DNA of 49,361 bases, from positions 1 through 49,361 of the forward strand of contig VAWH01000071.1 in assembly GCA_005888315.1 (NCBI GenBank). The letters are read 5' to 3'. Made by a program: the position numbers and the translations under genes. Positions 41,040-48,267 of the stretch are shown here, piece after piece (within the stretch, counting starts at the first letter, position 1; each line of letters begins with the position of its first letter). Origin of the DNA: Actinomycetota bacterium. Its GTDB lineage: Bacteria; Actinomycetota; Thermoleophilia; Gaiellales; Gaiellaceae. The notes under the pieces were generated by a model, which saw only the letters and a list, made by a program, of their open reading frames with translations, was not told the origin of the DNA and did not search any database.

Positions 41040-41045
41040 ATCGTA
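41040..41045 (-). promoter_or_regulatory. -10 element of the CDF transporter gene
   Basis: TACGAT on the minus strand, six bases before the GTG at 41033; leaderless pattern. Confidence 0.5.
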
Positions 41046-41079
41046 GCGAGGCTTGGTCGAGCGGAGCAGTCGGCCGCGA

Positions 41080-41901
41080 CTAGTTGAGCGCTGCGTTACC
41101 GGCGAACTCGCGTTGCAGGGAGCGCAACGCCTGCTCACGCTCCCGGAAGGCCTCGACGACCTCCGGATCGAACTGTTGACTGGCCTCCGAGACGATTAGC
41201 TCGCGAGCGTCTTTCCAGCTGCCGGCGGCTCGGTAGGGGCGATCGTTCGTGAGCGCGTCGAGCGTGTCGGCGACCGCGAACACTCGCGCGCCGACCGGAA
41301 TCTCGTCTCCCGCCAGCCGGTCGGGATACCCGCGGCCGTCCCAACGCTCGTGGTGCGAGCGGACGACCTTGAGACCTGCCCCATGGAGCAACATCACGTC
41401 CGAGAGCATCCGCTCGCCGACCAGGGTGTGCGTCTCCATCAGCCGCCGCTCGTCCGGGTCGAGCGGCCCCGGCTTGCGGAGCACGCTGTCCGGGATCCCG
41501 ATCTTGCCGACATCGTGGAGCAGAAAACCGTGCTCGGCGCTCGTGTCGCCAAGGAGCTCGGGCGCCACGGCGTCGGCCAGCCCGAGCGCGTACTGCCGCA
41601 CGCGCTCGGAGTGGGCCCCCGTGCCGCTGTCCTTCGACTCGAGTGCACGGGCGAGGGCGACAACGGTGCTTTCGTAGGCGCCCTCGAGCAACAGCCGCTG
41701 GCCGCGCTCGATCTCGAGGAGCACTCGCAGGTCCTCTGCGGAAAGTTCCGCCTGCCGTTCCGCCTCCGCGTCGGTCTGCGAGCCGCGGCGGAAGAGGGTG
41801 ACTCCCATGCCTGTGGAGGTGCCGAAGGACCCGCGAACCTGCGTACGATCACTCGATCGGGTGACGCCCCAAGCGCCTTCCACCGTGGCGAAGACGATCA
41901 A
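41080..41901 (-). CDS. HD-GYP domain protein, probable cyclic-di-GMP phosphodiesterase
   Basis: 273 residues. The HD-GYP core has LARALESKDSGTGAHSERVRQYAL, FLLHDVGKIGIPDSVLRKPG, THTLVGERML, VRSHHERWDGRGYPDRLAGDEIPVGARVFAVADTLDALTNDRPYR; the HD and GYP signatures are intact. It would hydrolyse c-di-GMP. No receiver domain is attached; a short helical stretch (about 45-75) precedes it. The TTG at 41901 has AGGGGGA just upstream; ATG at 41808 would remove 31 residues but keep the domain. It lies between the gas vesicle operon and the CDF gene. Confidence 0.9.
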   Translation of the reverse strand: MIVFATVEGAWGVTRSSDRTQVRGSFGTSTGMGVTLFRRGSQTDAEAERQAELSAEDLRVLLEIERGQRLLLEGAYESTVVALARALESKDSGTGAHSERVRQYALGLADAVAPELLGDTSAEHGFLLHDVGKIGIPDSVLRKPGPLDPDERRLMETHTLVGERMLSDVMLLHGAGLKVVRSHHERWDGRGYPDRLAGDEIPVGARVFAVADTLDALTNDRPYRAAGSWKDARELIVSEASQQFDPEVVEAFREREQALRSLQREFAGNAALN

Positions 41902-41950
41902 CTTCCCCCTGGACTCGACAAGCTTCGGAACGTCCTAGATCGAACGGTCC

Positions 41951-41980
41951 GGGGCCGGGCGCGCCGACCGCACCGGCCCC
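41951..41980 (-). terminator. Hairpin after the last gas vesicle operon gene
   Basis: GGGGCCGG (41951-41958) and CCGGCCCC (41973-41980) form an 8-pair GC stem with a 14-base loop, ten bases after the stop at 41990 on the minus strand. There is no U-run, so it may be a Rho-dependent or partial terminator. Confidence 0.45.
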
Positions 41981-41989
41981 TCTCCGTCC

Positions 41990-42538
41990 CTACGATCGTA
42001 CTCGACTGATCGCCCGCTCGAGCTGCGCTTTGGTCATGGTCGAGCGGCCTTCGATTTTCAAGCGCTTCGCTTGATTGTAGAGCTGCTCCTTCGTCCGATT
42101 GCTACCGCCGGAGGACGAGCTGCCGGACCTACCGCTCGCTGAGCTGCGGCCGGCTCGTGCCCGGCTCGTCCCGCCGGACGAACCGCTGCGGCTACGGCTG
42201 CTTTTCGCGCTGCTGCTGCCGCTCGAGCGCTTCGATGCCGACCTGCTGCTGCCGCTCGACCGCTTCGACGCCGAACTGCCTCGTCGCGTCGCCTGCGACG
42301 ACCGGCTTCGGGCGGAACTCGCGGACTTGCGTCCCGTTTGCCGTGAACGCTGACCCCCGCCGTCCCCGCCGTCCTGCTCTTCGTCCCCACCGTTTCCGAA
42401 GAGCTTCTTCGCGACGCCGACGGCTGCCGGAACGGCTACGCCGACGGCTGCCCCGGCAACGACCTTCTTGCCGGTCGACATGCCTTCGTTTTCGTTCCCG
42501 TTCCCGTTCTCGTTCTCGTTGTCCATCTCGGTCTCCAT
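41990..42538 (-). CDS. RS-like disordered protein with Ala-rich helix and Rho-N/SAP-like C-terminus
   Basis: About 182 residues from ATG 42538 (open upstream to TTG 42604; ATG 42526 also possible with GGAG upstream). Order: an Asn/Glu hexamer-encoded acidic start (NENENGNGNENE), a hydrophobic Ala/Val helix (KKVVAGAAVGVAVPAAVGVAKKL), an acidic Gly stretch, a long Ser/Arg/Lys-rich low-complexity part with repeated ASKRSSGSS, and a folded end TKEQLYNQAKRLKIEGRSTMTKAQLERAIS resembling Rho N-terminal/SAP helix-extended-loop-helix domains that bind nucleic acid. Last gene of the gas vesicle operon. I do not recognise it as a known Gvp. A scaffold or nucleic-acid-linked organiser is conceivable. Confidence 0.65.
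   Translation of the reverse strand: METEMDNENENGNGNENEGMSTGKKVVAGAAVGVAVPAAVGVAKKLFGNGGDEEQDGGDGGGQRSRQTGRKSASSARSRSSQATRRGSSASKRSSGSSRSASKRSSGSSSAKSSRSRSGSSGGTSRARAGRSSASGRSGSSSSGGSNRTKEQLYNQAKRLKIEGRSTMTKAQLERAISRVRS
42485..42520. repeat. Imperfect tandem hexamers in the RS-like protein gene
   Basis: Six in-frame hexamers of the form NNCGTT on the plus strand encode the Asn/Glu/Gly run. Copy-number change would alter length, not frame. Confidence 0.7.
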
Positions 42539-42554
42539 TTCCTCGTTTTCAGGT

Positions 42555-42932
42555 TCAGCTCCCGCTTTGGGCTTCGTTGAACGATTCGATGAAGCGCGGG
42601 ACAATCCGATCGCGGACGACCTCGGGGCCCTTGGAGGCGAGGTATTCGCCGGCGGCCGCGGCTGCGTCCTCGGCGGCGGGGATCAGCGCGTCGCGCGCTG
42701 CGTCCCATCCGCCCGACAGAACCGAGCTGAGAACGGAGCCTGCGTCCCCACCCGACGATGAGCGTCCGTTGCCGGAGTGGTCCGAGCCACGGTGCGACAG
42801 GGCTTTCTTCGCCGCCAGGGCCGCAACGCTCGTCGCCGCCGCGGCGGCGGCCGCCTTGACCGCGGTGCCCTTGCCGGGACCGTCACTGCCTCGTTCCTGC
42901 TGCGATTCCTGCTGTTGATCCTCGACTGCCAT
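42555..42932 (-). CDS. Ala-rich gas vesicle operon accessory protein
   Basis: About 125 residues. The second of two adjacent ATGs is chosen because AAGGAGG is 4 bases from it. A charged Gln-rich start is followed by an Ala-rich helix (AVKAAAAAAATSVAALAAKKAL), a Ser/Gly linker and a helical end with EYLASKGPEVVRDRIVPRF. That last motif matches one in the protein at 47782, and the Ala-rich part resembles segments of GvpO and the longer GvpA. No known family recognised. It is separated by 17 bases from the upstream gene and 16 from the downstream one. Confidence 0.7.
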   Translation of the reverse strand: MAVEDQQQESQQERGSDGPGKGTAVKAAAAAAATSVAALAAKKALSHRGSDHSGNGRSSSGGDAGSVLSSVLSGGWDAARDALIPAAEDAAAAAGEYLASKGPEVVRDRIVPRFIESFNEAQSGS

Positions 42933-42949
42933 CATCCCTCCTTCATTCG

Positions 42950-43213
42950 CTACGACCGTGCCTTCACGCGGGCTGAGCCGGACGCGCTCCTGCTGCCCGA
43001 GCTACTGCCGCCCTTGAGCTCCTGCAGCCGGTTCATGAGCGCATCGTTGACCGTGCTGAAGGTGCCGGCGGCCTGGTCGGCGTGTTCGCTGATCTCATCG
43101 GCGAGCTGCACGAGCCTGTCGAAGCTGGCGTTGTTCTTGATCTCGCCGCGCAGCTGGTCGACAAGGGTCGACAGATCATCGGCGACTTGCTCGACGTCTT
43201 TCAGTGAAGCCAT
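42950..43213 (-). CDS. Small coiled-coil protein of the gas vesicle operon
   Basis: About 87 residues starting MASLKDVEQVADDLSTLVDQLRGEIKNN; GGAGAGCAAGG lies directly before the ATG. Almost wholly amphipathic helix up to LMNRLQELKGG, then a Ser/Arg/Lys tail (SSSGSRSASGSARVKARS). Not recognised. It is the first gene after a 67-base gap behind gvpK and could have its own promoter. Phasin-like or cap-like roles are possible but unsupported. Confidence 0.65.
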   Translation of the reverse strand: MASLKDVEQVADDLSTLVDQLRGEIKNNASFDRLVQLADEISEHADQAAGTFSTVNDALMNRLQELKGGSSSGSRSASGSARVKARS

Positions 43214-43280
43214 CCTTGCTCTCCTTTCAGTCGATGTCTGGTTCCGACTATCCCCATCACGCCCGGTTTCATTCCCGACC

Positions 43281-43640
43281 TCACAGCAGGTTTCCGAGCG
43301 GCCCGAGATTGATGTTGAGGTCACGATCTTCGAGCTCGAAATGTTCCTTGAGCTCCTGCATCCGCTGATCGAGCTTCATGAACGTCTCCCCCATGCGCTC
43401 GACCTCGTCGTCCGTCAGCGTGCCCGTCTCCATCCGCCGTAACGCCTGACGCTCCATCAGCTGGCGCAGCAGCTCGACGAGCGTCAACACGAGTTGTGCG
43501 AGGCCACGCTCGACCTGCTCCGGATCCGCGTTCACGCGGCGGGGAAACGCTTCCGGCAGGTGCTCGAGGTCGCCGGCGATTCGGCCGAGGTCGTCGCCAC
43601 CGGTCAGCAGCCTGTCGATGGGCTCGTGCCGCGCGCTCAC
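43281..43640 (-). CDS. gvpK: Gas vesicle protein K
   Basis: 119 residues. RINADPEQVERGLAQLVLTLVELLRQLMERQALRRMETGTLTDDEVERMGETFMKLDQRMQELK-type sequence (here beginning RVNADPEQ) is the conserved GvpK core, a helical assembly factor. GTG at 43640 overlaps the stop of the third GvpF/L gene (GTGA). The end DLNINLGPLGNLL is typical. Confidence 0.95.
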   Translation of the reverse strand: MSARHEPIDRLLTGGDDLGRIAGDLEHLPEAFPRRVNADPEQVERGLAQLVLTLVELLRQLMERQALRRMETGTLTDDEVERMGETFMKLDQRMQELKEHFELEDRDLNINLGPLGNLL

Positions 43641-44302
43641 GCGTCGCCGCCCTCCCCGTTGGCCGCGAACGTGTACGGCGGCCACGGCCCGGTGCAGACA
43701 ATCGTCAAGTCAGGGTGCGCAACCTCGAGCCGGCGCACGTGCTCGCCGAACGCCGAGACGTCCTGACGGGGCACGAGATAGGCGGACTGAAGCAGGTCGG
43801 AGGAGGCACCCCCAAACCGAGTGCTCGCTCGCGACAGGCGGGCAAGCGGCTCGTGGAGCTCCTCCGCGAGCCGTCGGCGGCTCTTCTCTTCCGCGAGCCG
43901 GGTCCGCATGTAGTCGCTGCCCGAGAGCCCGGCGGGGGCGTTCTCTGCCCCACCGTCGCGGGCCAGCACCCGAAGACCAAACTCGACACAGCCGCGCACG
44001 AGGTTCAGGCCGCGAGCGAGCGCGGGGGCCTTCGTCCTTACCGCATCGGCGAGCTCCTGCTCGTCCGAGAAGGCGCTGCCGAACCGGGCGGGCAGCACGG
44101 CGCCACTTCGCGCCAGCAGCTCCTCGACCACGTGGGCGTGGGACAAGACCGCTTCTTGGGTGACATCTCTCCCTTCGAGCGCGGACCGGCTGACCACCAG
44201 CTCGAGCCCTTCGATGCGGCGGCGCTCGAGCCGCCCGGCGTCGACGCCGGCGACGGGCGGCAGCCCCTCGAGCTCATCGACCACGCCGTAGAGATGGATC
44301 AC
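43637..44302 (-). CDS. Gas vesicle protein GvpF/GvpL family, third paralog
   Basis: About 221 residues. VIHLYGVVDEL at the start, SHAHVVEELLARSGAVLPARFGSAFSDEQEL in the middle and LTIVCTGPWPPYTFA at the end are GvpF/L marks. These proteins recruit GvpA and other subunits during assembly. It is the shortest of three paralogs in the operon. GTG start overlaps the stop of the preceding small GvpA-like gene (GTGA). Confidence 0.93.
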   Translation of the reverse strand: MIHLYGVVDELEGLPPVAGVDAGRLERRRIEGLELVVSRSALEGRDVTQEAVLSHAHVVEELLARSGAVLPARFGSAFSDEQELADAVRTKAPALARGLNLVRGCVEFGLRVLARDGGAENAPAGLSGSDYMRTRLAEEKSRRRLAEELHEPLARLSRASTRFGGASSDLLQSAYLVPRQDVSAFGEHVRRLEVAHPDLTIVCTGPWPPYTFAANGEGGDA

Positions 44303-44514
44303 GGCGTCGCTCCGGTGGCAGAGATTCGCTCGCGCGGCTCTTCGAGAGTCGCCACGGACGAGAGCAGGACGCGGAGCCCGACGTAGACGAGGTCCACGCC
44401 CGCGACCGAGAGCGTGATATCGCCGGAGACCACGACTCCCTTGTTGAGCACGCGGTCGACGAGCTCGATCAGCGTCACCTGCTGCCTCAACGTCTGCTGC
44501 TCGCTCATGCTCAT
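44299..44514 (-). CDS. GvpA-like minor gas vesicle protein (GvpS/GvpJ type)
   Basis: 71 residues. TLIELVDRVLNKGVVVSGDITLSVAGVDLVYVGLRVLLSSV is the GvpA-fold core (helix, two strands, helix) with VSGD in place of IDA(Y/W), as in the minor GvpJ/GvpS subunits. ATG at 44514 overlaps the gvpL stop by four bases. It would sit at cones or nucleation sites rather than along the rib. Confidence 0.88.
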   Translation of the reverse strand: MSMSEQQTLRQQVTLIELVDRVLNKGVVVSGDITLSVAGVDLVYVGLRVLLSSVATLEEPRERISATGATP

Positions 44515-45356
44515 TCGGCGCCGAGCTCCTCCGGGACGAAGTTGTACGCAGGCCATGGACCCGTGAGCTCGAGCTCGACGCCGTCGTCGCGGAAGTCACG
44601 GCCAAGCGAGGCAAGCGCCTGCTCGAAGGCACCTCGGTCGGCGGTCACGAGGTAGGCGCCGTTGAAGACCATCTCCTCCTCGCGCCCCGAAAGCTCGGGC
44701 GCCTGCAGCGGCAGAGCGAGCCCGTCCTCGGCGGCGGCTAGCAAGCGGGTGTGAAGGCGGTCGGCGGCTTCGCCGCGGAAACGTTCGAGCTCCGAGGCGA
44801 CGAGTTGCTCGAATCGGCGGCGCTCGAGGTAGGCTCGCCCGCCCTCTGCACTCGAGACCTGGGTCTCCTGCTGCCGAACGTCTTCGTTCTGTCTTGCTCG
44901 GCCCGCAGCAAAGCGGTCGCGGTCGATAAAGGCCTTGACGCCGACCTCCACCCTGCCGCGAACACGATCGAGCGCGGCTTGAAGCACCTCGCGTCGCTCC
45001 GAGAGGAAGCGCCGGAGCTCGGCCTCGCTGCGGTAGACGCTGCAGAAGCGGCAAGGCACGACGGACGCGTCTTCCAGCACGCGCTCCAGCACCTGCTCGT
45101 GGGTCCGGATCATCTGCTCGAGCCAGGTTGTGTCCCTCAGCCGCTCGGGCAGCGCCGGCTCGGCGAACTCCTGCAGCGAAACCCGGCTCGTAACCCCGAC
45201 GAGCGGCCCTTCCGCGACGAGATCGATTCCCTGCACGGCACCGGCCGCGAGCCCGGCGCCCAGCCGCGCCGAGGCTTCGTCAGCGGCGGCGACACCGTAG
45301 AGATACCAACCGAGGCCGTCTCGGCGGAGCGGGGCGGTCGCGGCAGGGGTGGTCAA
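44511..45356 (-). CDS. gvpL: Gas vesicle protein GvpF/GvpL family
   Basis: About 281 residues. LGWYLYGVAA opens the fold, MIRTHEQVLERVLEDASVVPCRFCSVYRSEAELRRFL is the conserved core, GRVEVGVKAFIDRD follows and LELTGPWPAYNFVPEE ends it. TTG at 45356 is chosen: AGGAG lies five bases upstream, it overlaps the previous stop as TTGA, and the longer frame runs through the upstream gene. The middle insert (ARQNEDVRQQETQVSSAEGG) is charged and coiled. Probably GvpL, judged by position after the gvpJ-like gene. Confidence 0.93.
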   Translation of the reverse strand: MTTPAATAPLRRDGLGWYLYGVAAADEASARLGAGLAAGAVQGIDLVAEGPLVGVTSRVSLQEFAEPALPERLRDTTWLEQMIRTHEQVLERVLEDASVVPCRFCSVYRSEAELRRFLSERREVLQAALDRVRGRVEVGVKAFIDRDRFAAGRARQNEDVRQQETQVSSAEGGRAYLERRRFEQLVASELERFRGEAADRLHTRLLAAAEDGLALPLQAPELSGREEEMVFNGAYLVTADRGAFEQALASLGRDFRDDGVELELTGPWPAYNFVPEELGAE

Positions 45357-45667
45357 CCGGACTCCTGCTTCGGTGATGTCGGTAAACCCGCTGCCTCCTC
45401 GAGCTTCCGCAAGCGCTCCTCGAGCTCGCCTTGGCCGTTTCTCTTCGAGAGGAAGGCGTCGCCCTCCCACCAGTCGATGCCCATCTCGCGTGCCTTGTCC
45501 GCGGATGCGATCAGCAGGCGGATCTTCACCGTCAGGAGCTCGATGTCGAGCAGGTTGATCTGGATGTCACCCGCGATCACGATCCCCTTGTCCAGCACGC
45601 GCTCGAGCACATCGGCGAGCTGTGCCGGCTGGCCGGATCGATAACCCTCGAGCTCGCGGCTGCTCAC
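45353..45667 (-). CDS. GvpA-like minor gas vesicle protein (GvpJ type)
   Basis: 104 residues. LADVLERVLDKGIVIAGDIQINLLDIELLTVKIRLLIASADKAREMGIDWWE is the GvpA-fold core with the IAGD variant of minor subunits and the DWWE that is common in GvpJ. A charged coiled-coil tail (ELEERLRKLEEAAGL) follows. GTG start overlaps the gvpO stop by four bases. Confidence 0.9.
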   Translation of the reverse strand: MSSRELEGYRSGQPAQLADVLERVLDKGIVIAGDIQINLLDIELLTVKIRLLIASADKAREMGIDWWEGDAFLSKRNGQGELEERLRKLEEAAGLPTSPKQESG

Positions 45668-46383
45668 CGCTGGTCCCCGCGATCGGCCTGTGAACGGATG
45701 TAGCGGCGCACCCGTGCATACCGCCTGAGGTTCCGGTCGTCGTCGAGCTCGACTTCGTAGGACGCGAGCACGTCGGTCGATTCCGGGATTCTCGAAACTT
45801 CGACAACTTCAAGCGTTACGAGCCAGCCGTCATGCATGCGCTCGAACGCCGAGACTGACTCGACCGGGCGCTCCAACAAAGCCGAAAGCTGCCGGCGAGC
45901 CCGCTGGACCGTCTCCGTAGCTTCGTCGGGCGACGCACCTTGGACCGGCTCTTCACGCCTACCGTCCGCGGAGGATGTCGGAACCTCTTCGGAGGCCTCG
46001 TCCCCGCTCTCGCGGCGCCGCGCCTTCGGCGACTCCTGTTCGGCGGCCGGCGCCTCCTCAGCCTCCTGCGAGGGCTCGTGGCTGGTCCGGCGGGCATCGG
46101 CCTTCGGCGACTCCTGCTCGGCCGCCGACGTCTCCTCAGCATCGGCCGCACGCTCGGACTCGTGCTCTTCGTCCCGGGAGGTGAGCGCTCGGGCTGCCGC
46201 GGCGGCCGCGCCCACTGCCGCTCCTGCGGCTGCGACCTTGGCCGCGTGCTTGACGGCTTCGAGCGGCTCTTCGCCGCCCTCGGTTACGCCGTCGCCCGGC
46301 TGATTTTCCGCAGGAGCGGCTTGACCACGGCGCCGCTCGCGCGCCTGCGACCGTTTTCGCTGCGCTTCTGTCGGCTCGGCCAC
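45664..46383 (-). CDS. gvpO: Gas vesicle protein O, with a long Ala-rich and acidic N-terminal extension
   Basis: 239 residues; the GvpO domain proper is only the last 85 or so (LLERPVESVSAFERMHDGWLVTLEVVE to DRNLRRYARVRRYIRSQ). Before it come a basic start, an Ala-rich helix (AAKVAAAGAAVG, 47-58, onward to SR at 70) and an acidic disordered linker with a duplicated phrase AAEQESPKA. The Ala-rich part closely matches the tail of GvpA copy 1. GTG start abuts the gvpG stop. Confidence 0.92.
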   Translation of the reverse strand: MAEPTEAQRKRSQARERRRGQAAPAENQPGDGVTEGGEEPLEAVKHAAKVAAAGAAVGAAAAAARALTSRDEEHESERAADAEETSAAEQESPKADARRTSHEPSQEAEEAPAAEQESPKARRRESGDEASEEVPTSSADGRREEPVQGASPDEATETVQRARRQLSALLERPVESVSAFERMHDGWLVTLEVVEVSRIPESTDVLASYEVELDDDRNLRRYARVRRYIRSQADRGDQR

Positions 46384-46617
46384 TTAGGACTCCTCCTCTT
46401 CTTCGAGGCGTGCGAGCAGTTCGTCCTCGATCGCCTCGTACTCCTCGACCGTGATGGCACCGAGCTCGAACTGCCGCTCGGTCTCCGCGAGCCGTCGCCG
46501 CACAGATCGCTCATCCCGAAGCTCGCGCTCGGCCTCCGCGGCCAGCTGCTCGGCGATCCAAACGGTTCCCCGCACGGGGGCGAGCGGCAGCGTCAGCAAC
46601 CCGGTAAAAAGACCCAT
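46384..46617 (-). CDS. gvpG: Gas vesicle protein G
   Basis: 77 residues. MGLFTGLLTLPLAPVRGTVWIAEQLAAEAERELRDE and FELGAITVEEYEAIEDELLARLEE are the full GvpG signature; it is a small helical assembly factor. ATG shares a base with the gvpF stop. Confidence 0.96.
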   Translation of the reverse strand: MGLFTGLLTLPLAPVRGTVWIAEQLAAEAERELRDERSVRRRLAETERQFELGAITVEEYEAIEDELLARLEEEEES

Positions 46618-47411
46618 TAGCGCGCCTCCGCCGTGAGGCCCACGAAGCTGTGCGGCGCCAGCGGGCCCAGGTACTTGAAATGCATCCGCTCCGCCTGTTC
46701 CTGCGCAAGCTCGTTCATGGCGTCGTCGAACAGCGCAACCCGCTCGCGTTCGACGAGGAACGAAGCCCCGAGGACCTGATGCTCGATCGGTTGCTGATCG
46801 ACCTGGACGTCGACGGCAAGCCGAGACAGCCGATCGAGAAGCGCCTGCCGGTCGCGCAGCGTCCGTTCCTGGAGCTCGGCCGCGACCCGCTCGCCCAGCT
46901 CGACCCTGAGCGGATAAGTCGAGGCGTCGGAGGCGGCGCGCGTGGCTTCCCGCAGCCGGGTGATCCGCGGGTTGGCGCGAACGACCTCGGCGAGGATTGC
47001 CTCTTCCCGGAAGAAGGCCTTGACGCTGAGCTCGACGCGGCCCTCGAATTTGCGCAGAAGTTGGGTCAGCTCGGCGTAACGCGGAAGCAGGAAATCCTCG
47101 ACGAGAGTCGTGCCGTTCTCGAAGACCACGCCGAAACGAAGGGGGAGCACGGTTCCGTGTACGAGCGCGGTCCCGAGGACTTCCGCGTGCCTGAGCAGGT
47201 CACGCCGCTTCGCGGGGACCTTCGTCGACTCGACGGCGCTGGTCAGGCCTGCGAGCTCGCGATAGGGAACCGCTTCGACCGACTCTCCGTGAACGCCTGC
47301 GCCCGGCTGGGGCCGCGCAACGTCCGCCCACGTAACCCCGTAGAGATAGAGAGCGGTCGCGGCCGAGGCGTCAGTGCCTCCTGCGGTGGGACTCTGGAGA
47401 GCCACCCTCAA
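46617..47411 (-). CDS. gvpF: Gas vesicle protein F
   Basis: 264 residues. TALYLYGVTWADV, LRHAEVLGTALVHGTVLPLRFGVVFENGTTLVEDFL, GRVELSVKAFFRE and FKYLGPLAPHSFVG cover the whole GvpF/L fold. Called GvpF by its place between gvpA and gvpG. TTG at 47411 overlaps the gvpA stop as TTGA; GTG two codons later is an alternative. Confidence 0.94.
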   Translation of the reverse strand: MRVALQSPTAGGTDASAATALYLYGVTWADVARPQPGAGVHGESVEAVPYRELAGLTSAVESTKVPAKRRDLLRHAEVLGTALVHGTVLPLRFGVVFENGTTLVEDFLLPRYAELTQLLRKFEGRVELSVKAFFREEAILAEVVRANPRITRLREATRAASDASTYPLRVELGERVAAELQERTLRDRQALLDRLSRLAVDVQVDQQPIEHQVLGASFLVERERVALFDDAMNELAQEQAERMHFKYLGPLAPHSFVGLTAEAR

Positions 47412-47773
47412 CCGCGCTTCGCGCGCTCCTTCTTGCGGTCGCCTTCACCGGAGAGCGCGTCCTTCGCGCCCTCGACCATGCCCTTCGCCTTGCCATCACC
47501 GCCGCCGTCCCTGAGCTCCGCCAGCCCGGCCGCCTCCGTCTGCGTCAGGTCGAGCCGGTTGACCGCCTCGGCGAAGCGCAGGTAGGTGTCGACGCTCGCG
47601 ATCACGATGCGGGCATCGATCGTGATCAGCTCGATCCCGATCACCGCGATCCGCACGTAGGCGTCGATCACGAGGCCCTTGTCCAGGATCAGCTCGACGA
47701 CGTCGGCCAGCCCGCTTGGGCTCGGCGCACGCTGCAGGTAGTTGCTGGCGGTTCCGTGGGTTGCGATAGCCAT
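47408..47773 (-). CDS. gvpA: Gas vesicle structural protein GvpA, copy 2
   Basis: 121 residues. The first 80 include LADVVELILDKGLVIDAYV and RIAVIGIELITIDARIVIAS, then VDTYLRFAEAVNRLDL, the rib-forming subunit of the vesicle wall. The tail (LAELRDGGGDGKAKGMVEGAKDALSGEG) is short and charged. ATG follows AAGGAG. The first 240 bases are nearly identical to copy 1. Confidence 0.96.
   Translation of the reverse strand: MAIATHGTASNYLQRAPSPSGLADVVELILDKGLVIDAYVRIAVIGIELITIDARIVIASVDTYLRFAEAVNRLDLTQTEAAGLAELRDGGGDGKAKGMVEGAKDALSGEGDRKKERAKRG
47534..47773. repeat. gvpA DNA repeat, copy 2
   Basis: 240 bp aligning without gaps to 48496-48735, with about a dozen base differences, nearly all silent (one His/Gln change at residue 6). 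Confidence 0.9.
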
Positions 47774-47781
47774 GGTTCTCC

Positions 47782-48264
47782 TTAGGTCGAAGCCGACTTC
47801 TGGAGCGCCCTCTGACGCTGCTGTCGACGCTTTTGTCTTTGCTTGCGTTCCTCTTCGCGCTGGTCGTCCGACTCGGTCGCGCTCGCCGGTTCAGTCGAAG
47901 CCTGCTCTGCGCGGGGCTCGTCGTCCGCGCCGGCCTCCTTCTGGCGGTCCTCGCCGCCTCCAGATCCGTTCCCCAACCGTTCGGCAAACTCGGAGACCAT
48001 CTGCGCGTAACGACCGCTCAGACGACCGGCGACCTTCTCCAGCGCCTCCTTGGCAACGGCCTTGCCGCCACCCTTCTCGCGGACCTTCGGCAGCACGTTC
48101 TCCCGCCAGATCTCGGTGGACTTGCGCGTGAGATAGGTCGTGCCTGCCGTCGCGGCGGTCGCCAGCAGAGGCGTGAGCGCCTTCTTTGCGGCCGCGCTCG
48201 ACAGCTCCCTGAAGAAACCCTTTCCGCGGCTTTGCTCAGCAGCGGCCGACGTCTCGTTCGCCAT
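47782..48264 (-). CDS. Gas vesicle operon accessory protein between the two gvpA genes
   Basis: 160 residues, not recognised. Helical N-terminal half: RELSSAAAKKALTPLLATAATAGTTYL, then TRKSTEIWRENVLPKVREK; second half Glu/Asp/Gln/Lys/Arg-rich and disordered (SDDQREEERKQRQKRRQQRQ). The YL-x2-K-x2-E-I-W-R-E-N-V-L-P-K segment matches one in the protein at 42555. It sits between two gvpA genes with 3- and 8-base gaps, so expression should be tied to the shell protein. Confidence 0.75.
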   Translation of the reverse strand: MANETSAAAEQSRGKGFFRELSSAAAKKALTPLLATAATAGTTYLTRKSTEIWRENVLPKVREKGGGKAVAKEALEKVAGRLSGRYAQMVSEFAERLGNGSGGGEDRQKEAGADDEPRAEQASTEPASATESDDQREEERKQRQKRRQQRQRALQKSAST

Positions 48265-48267
48265 GTG

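Noticed and set aside
43637-44632. Longer form of the third GvpF/L gene reaching 44632
   Set aside because: The first 110 residues are Arg/Ser-rich and run through the upstream gvp genes; the family starts at the GTG at 44302.
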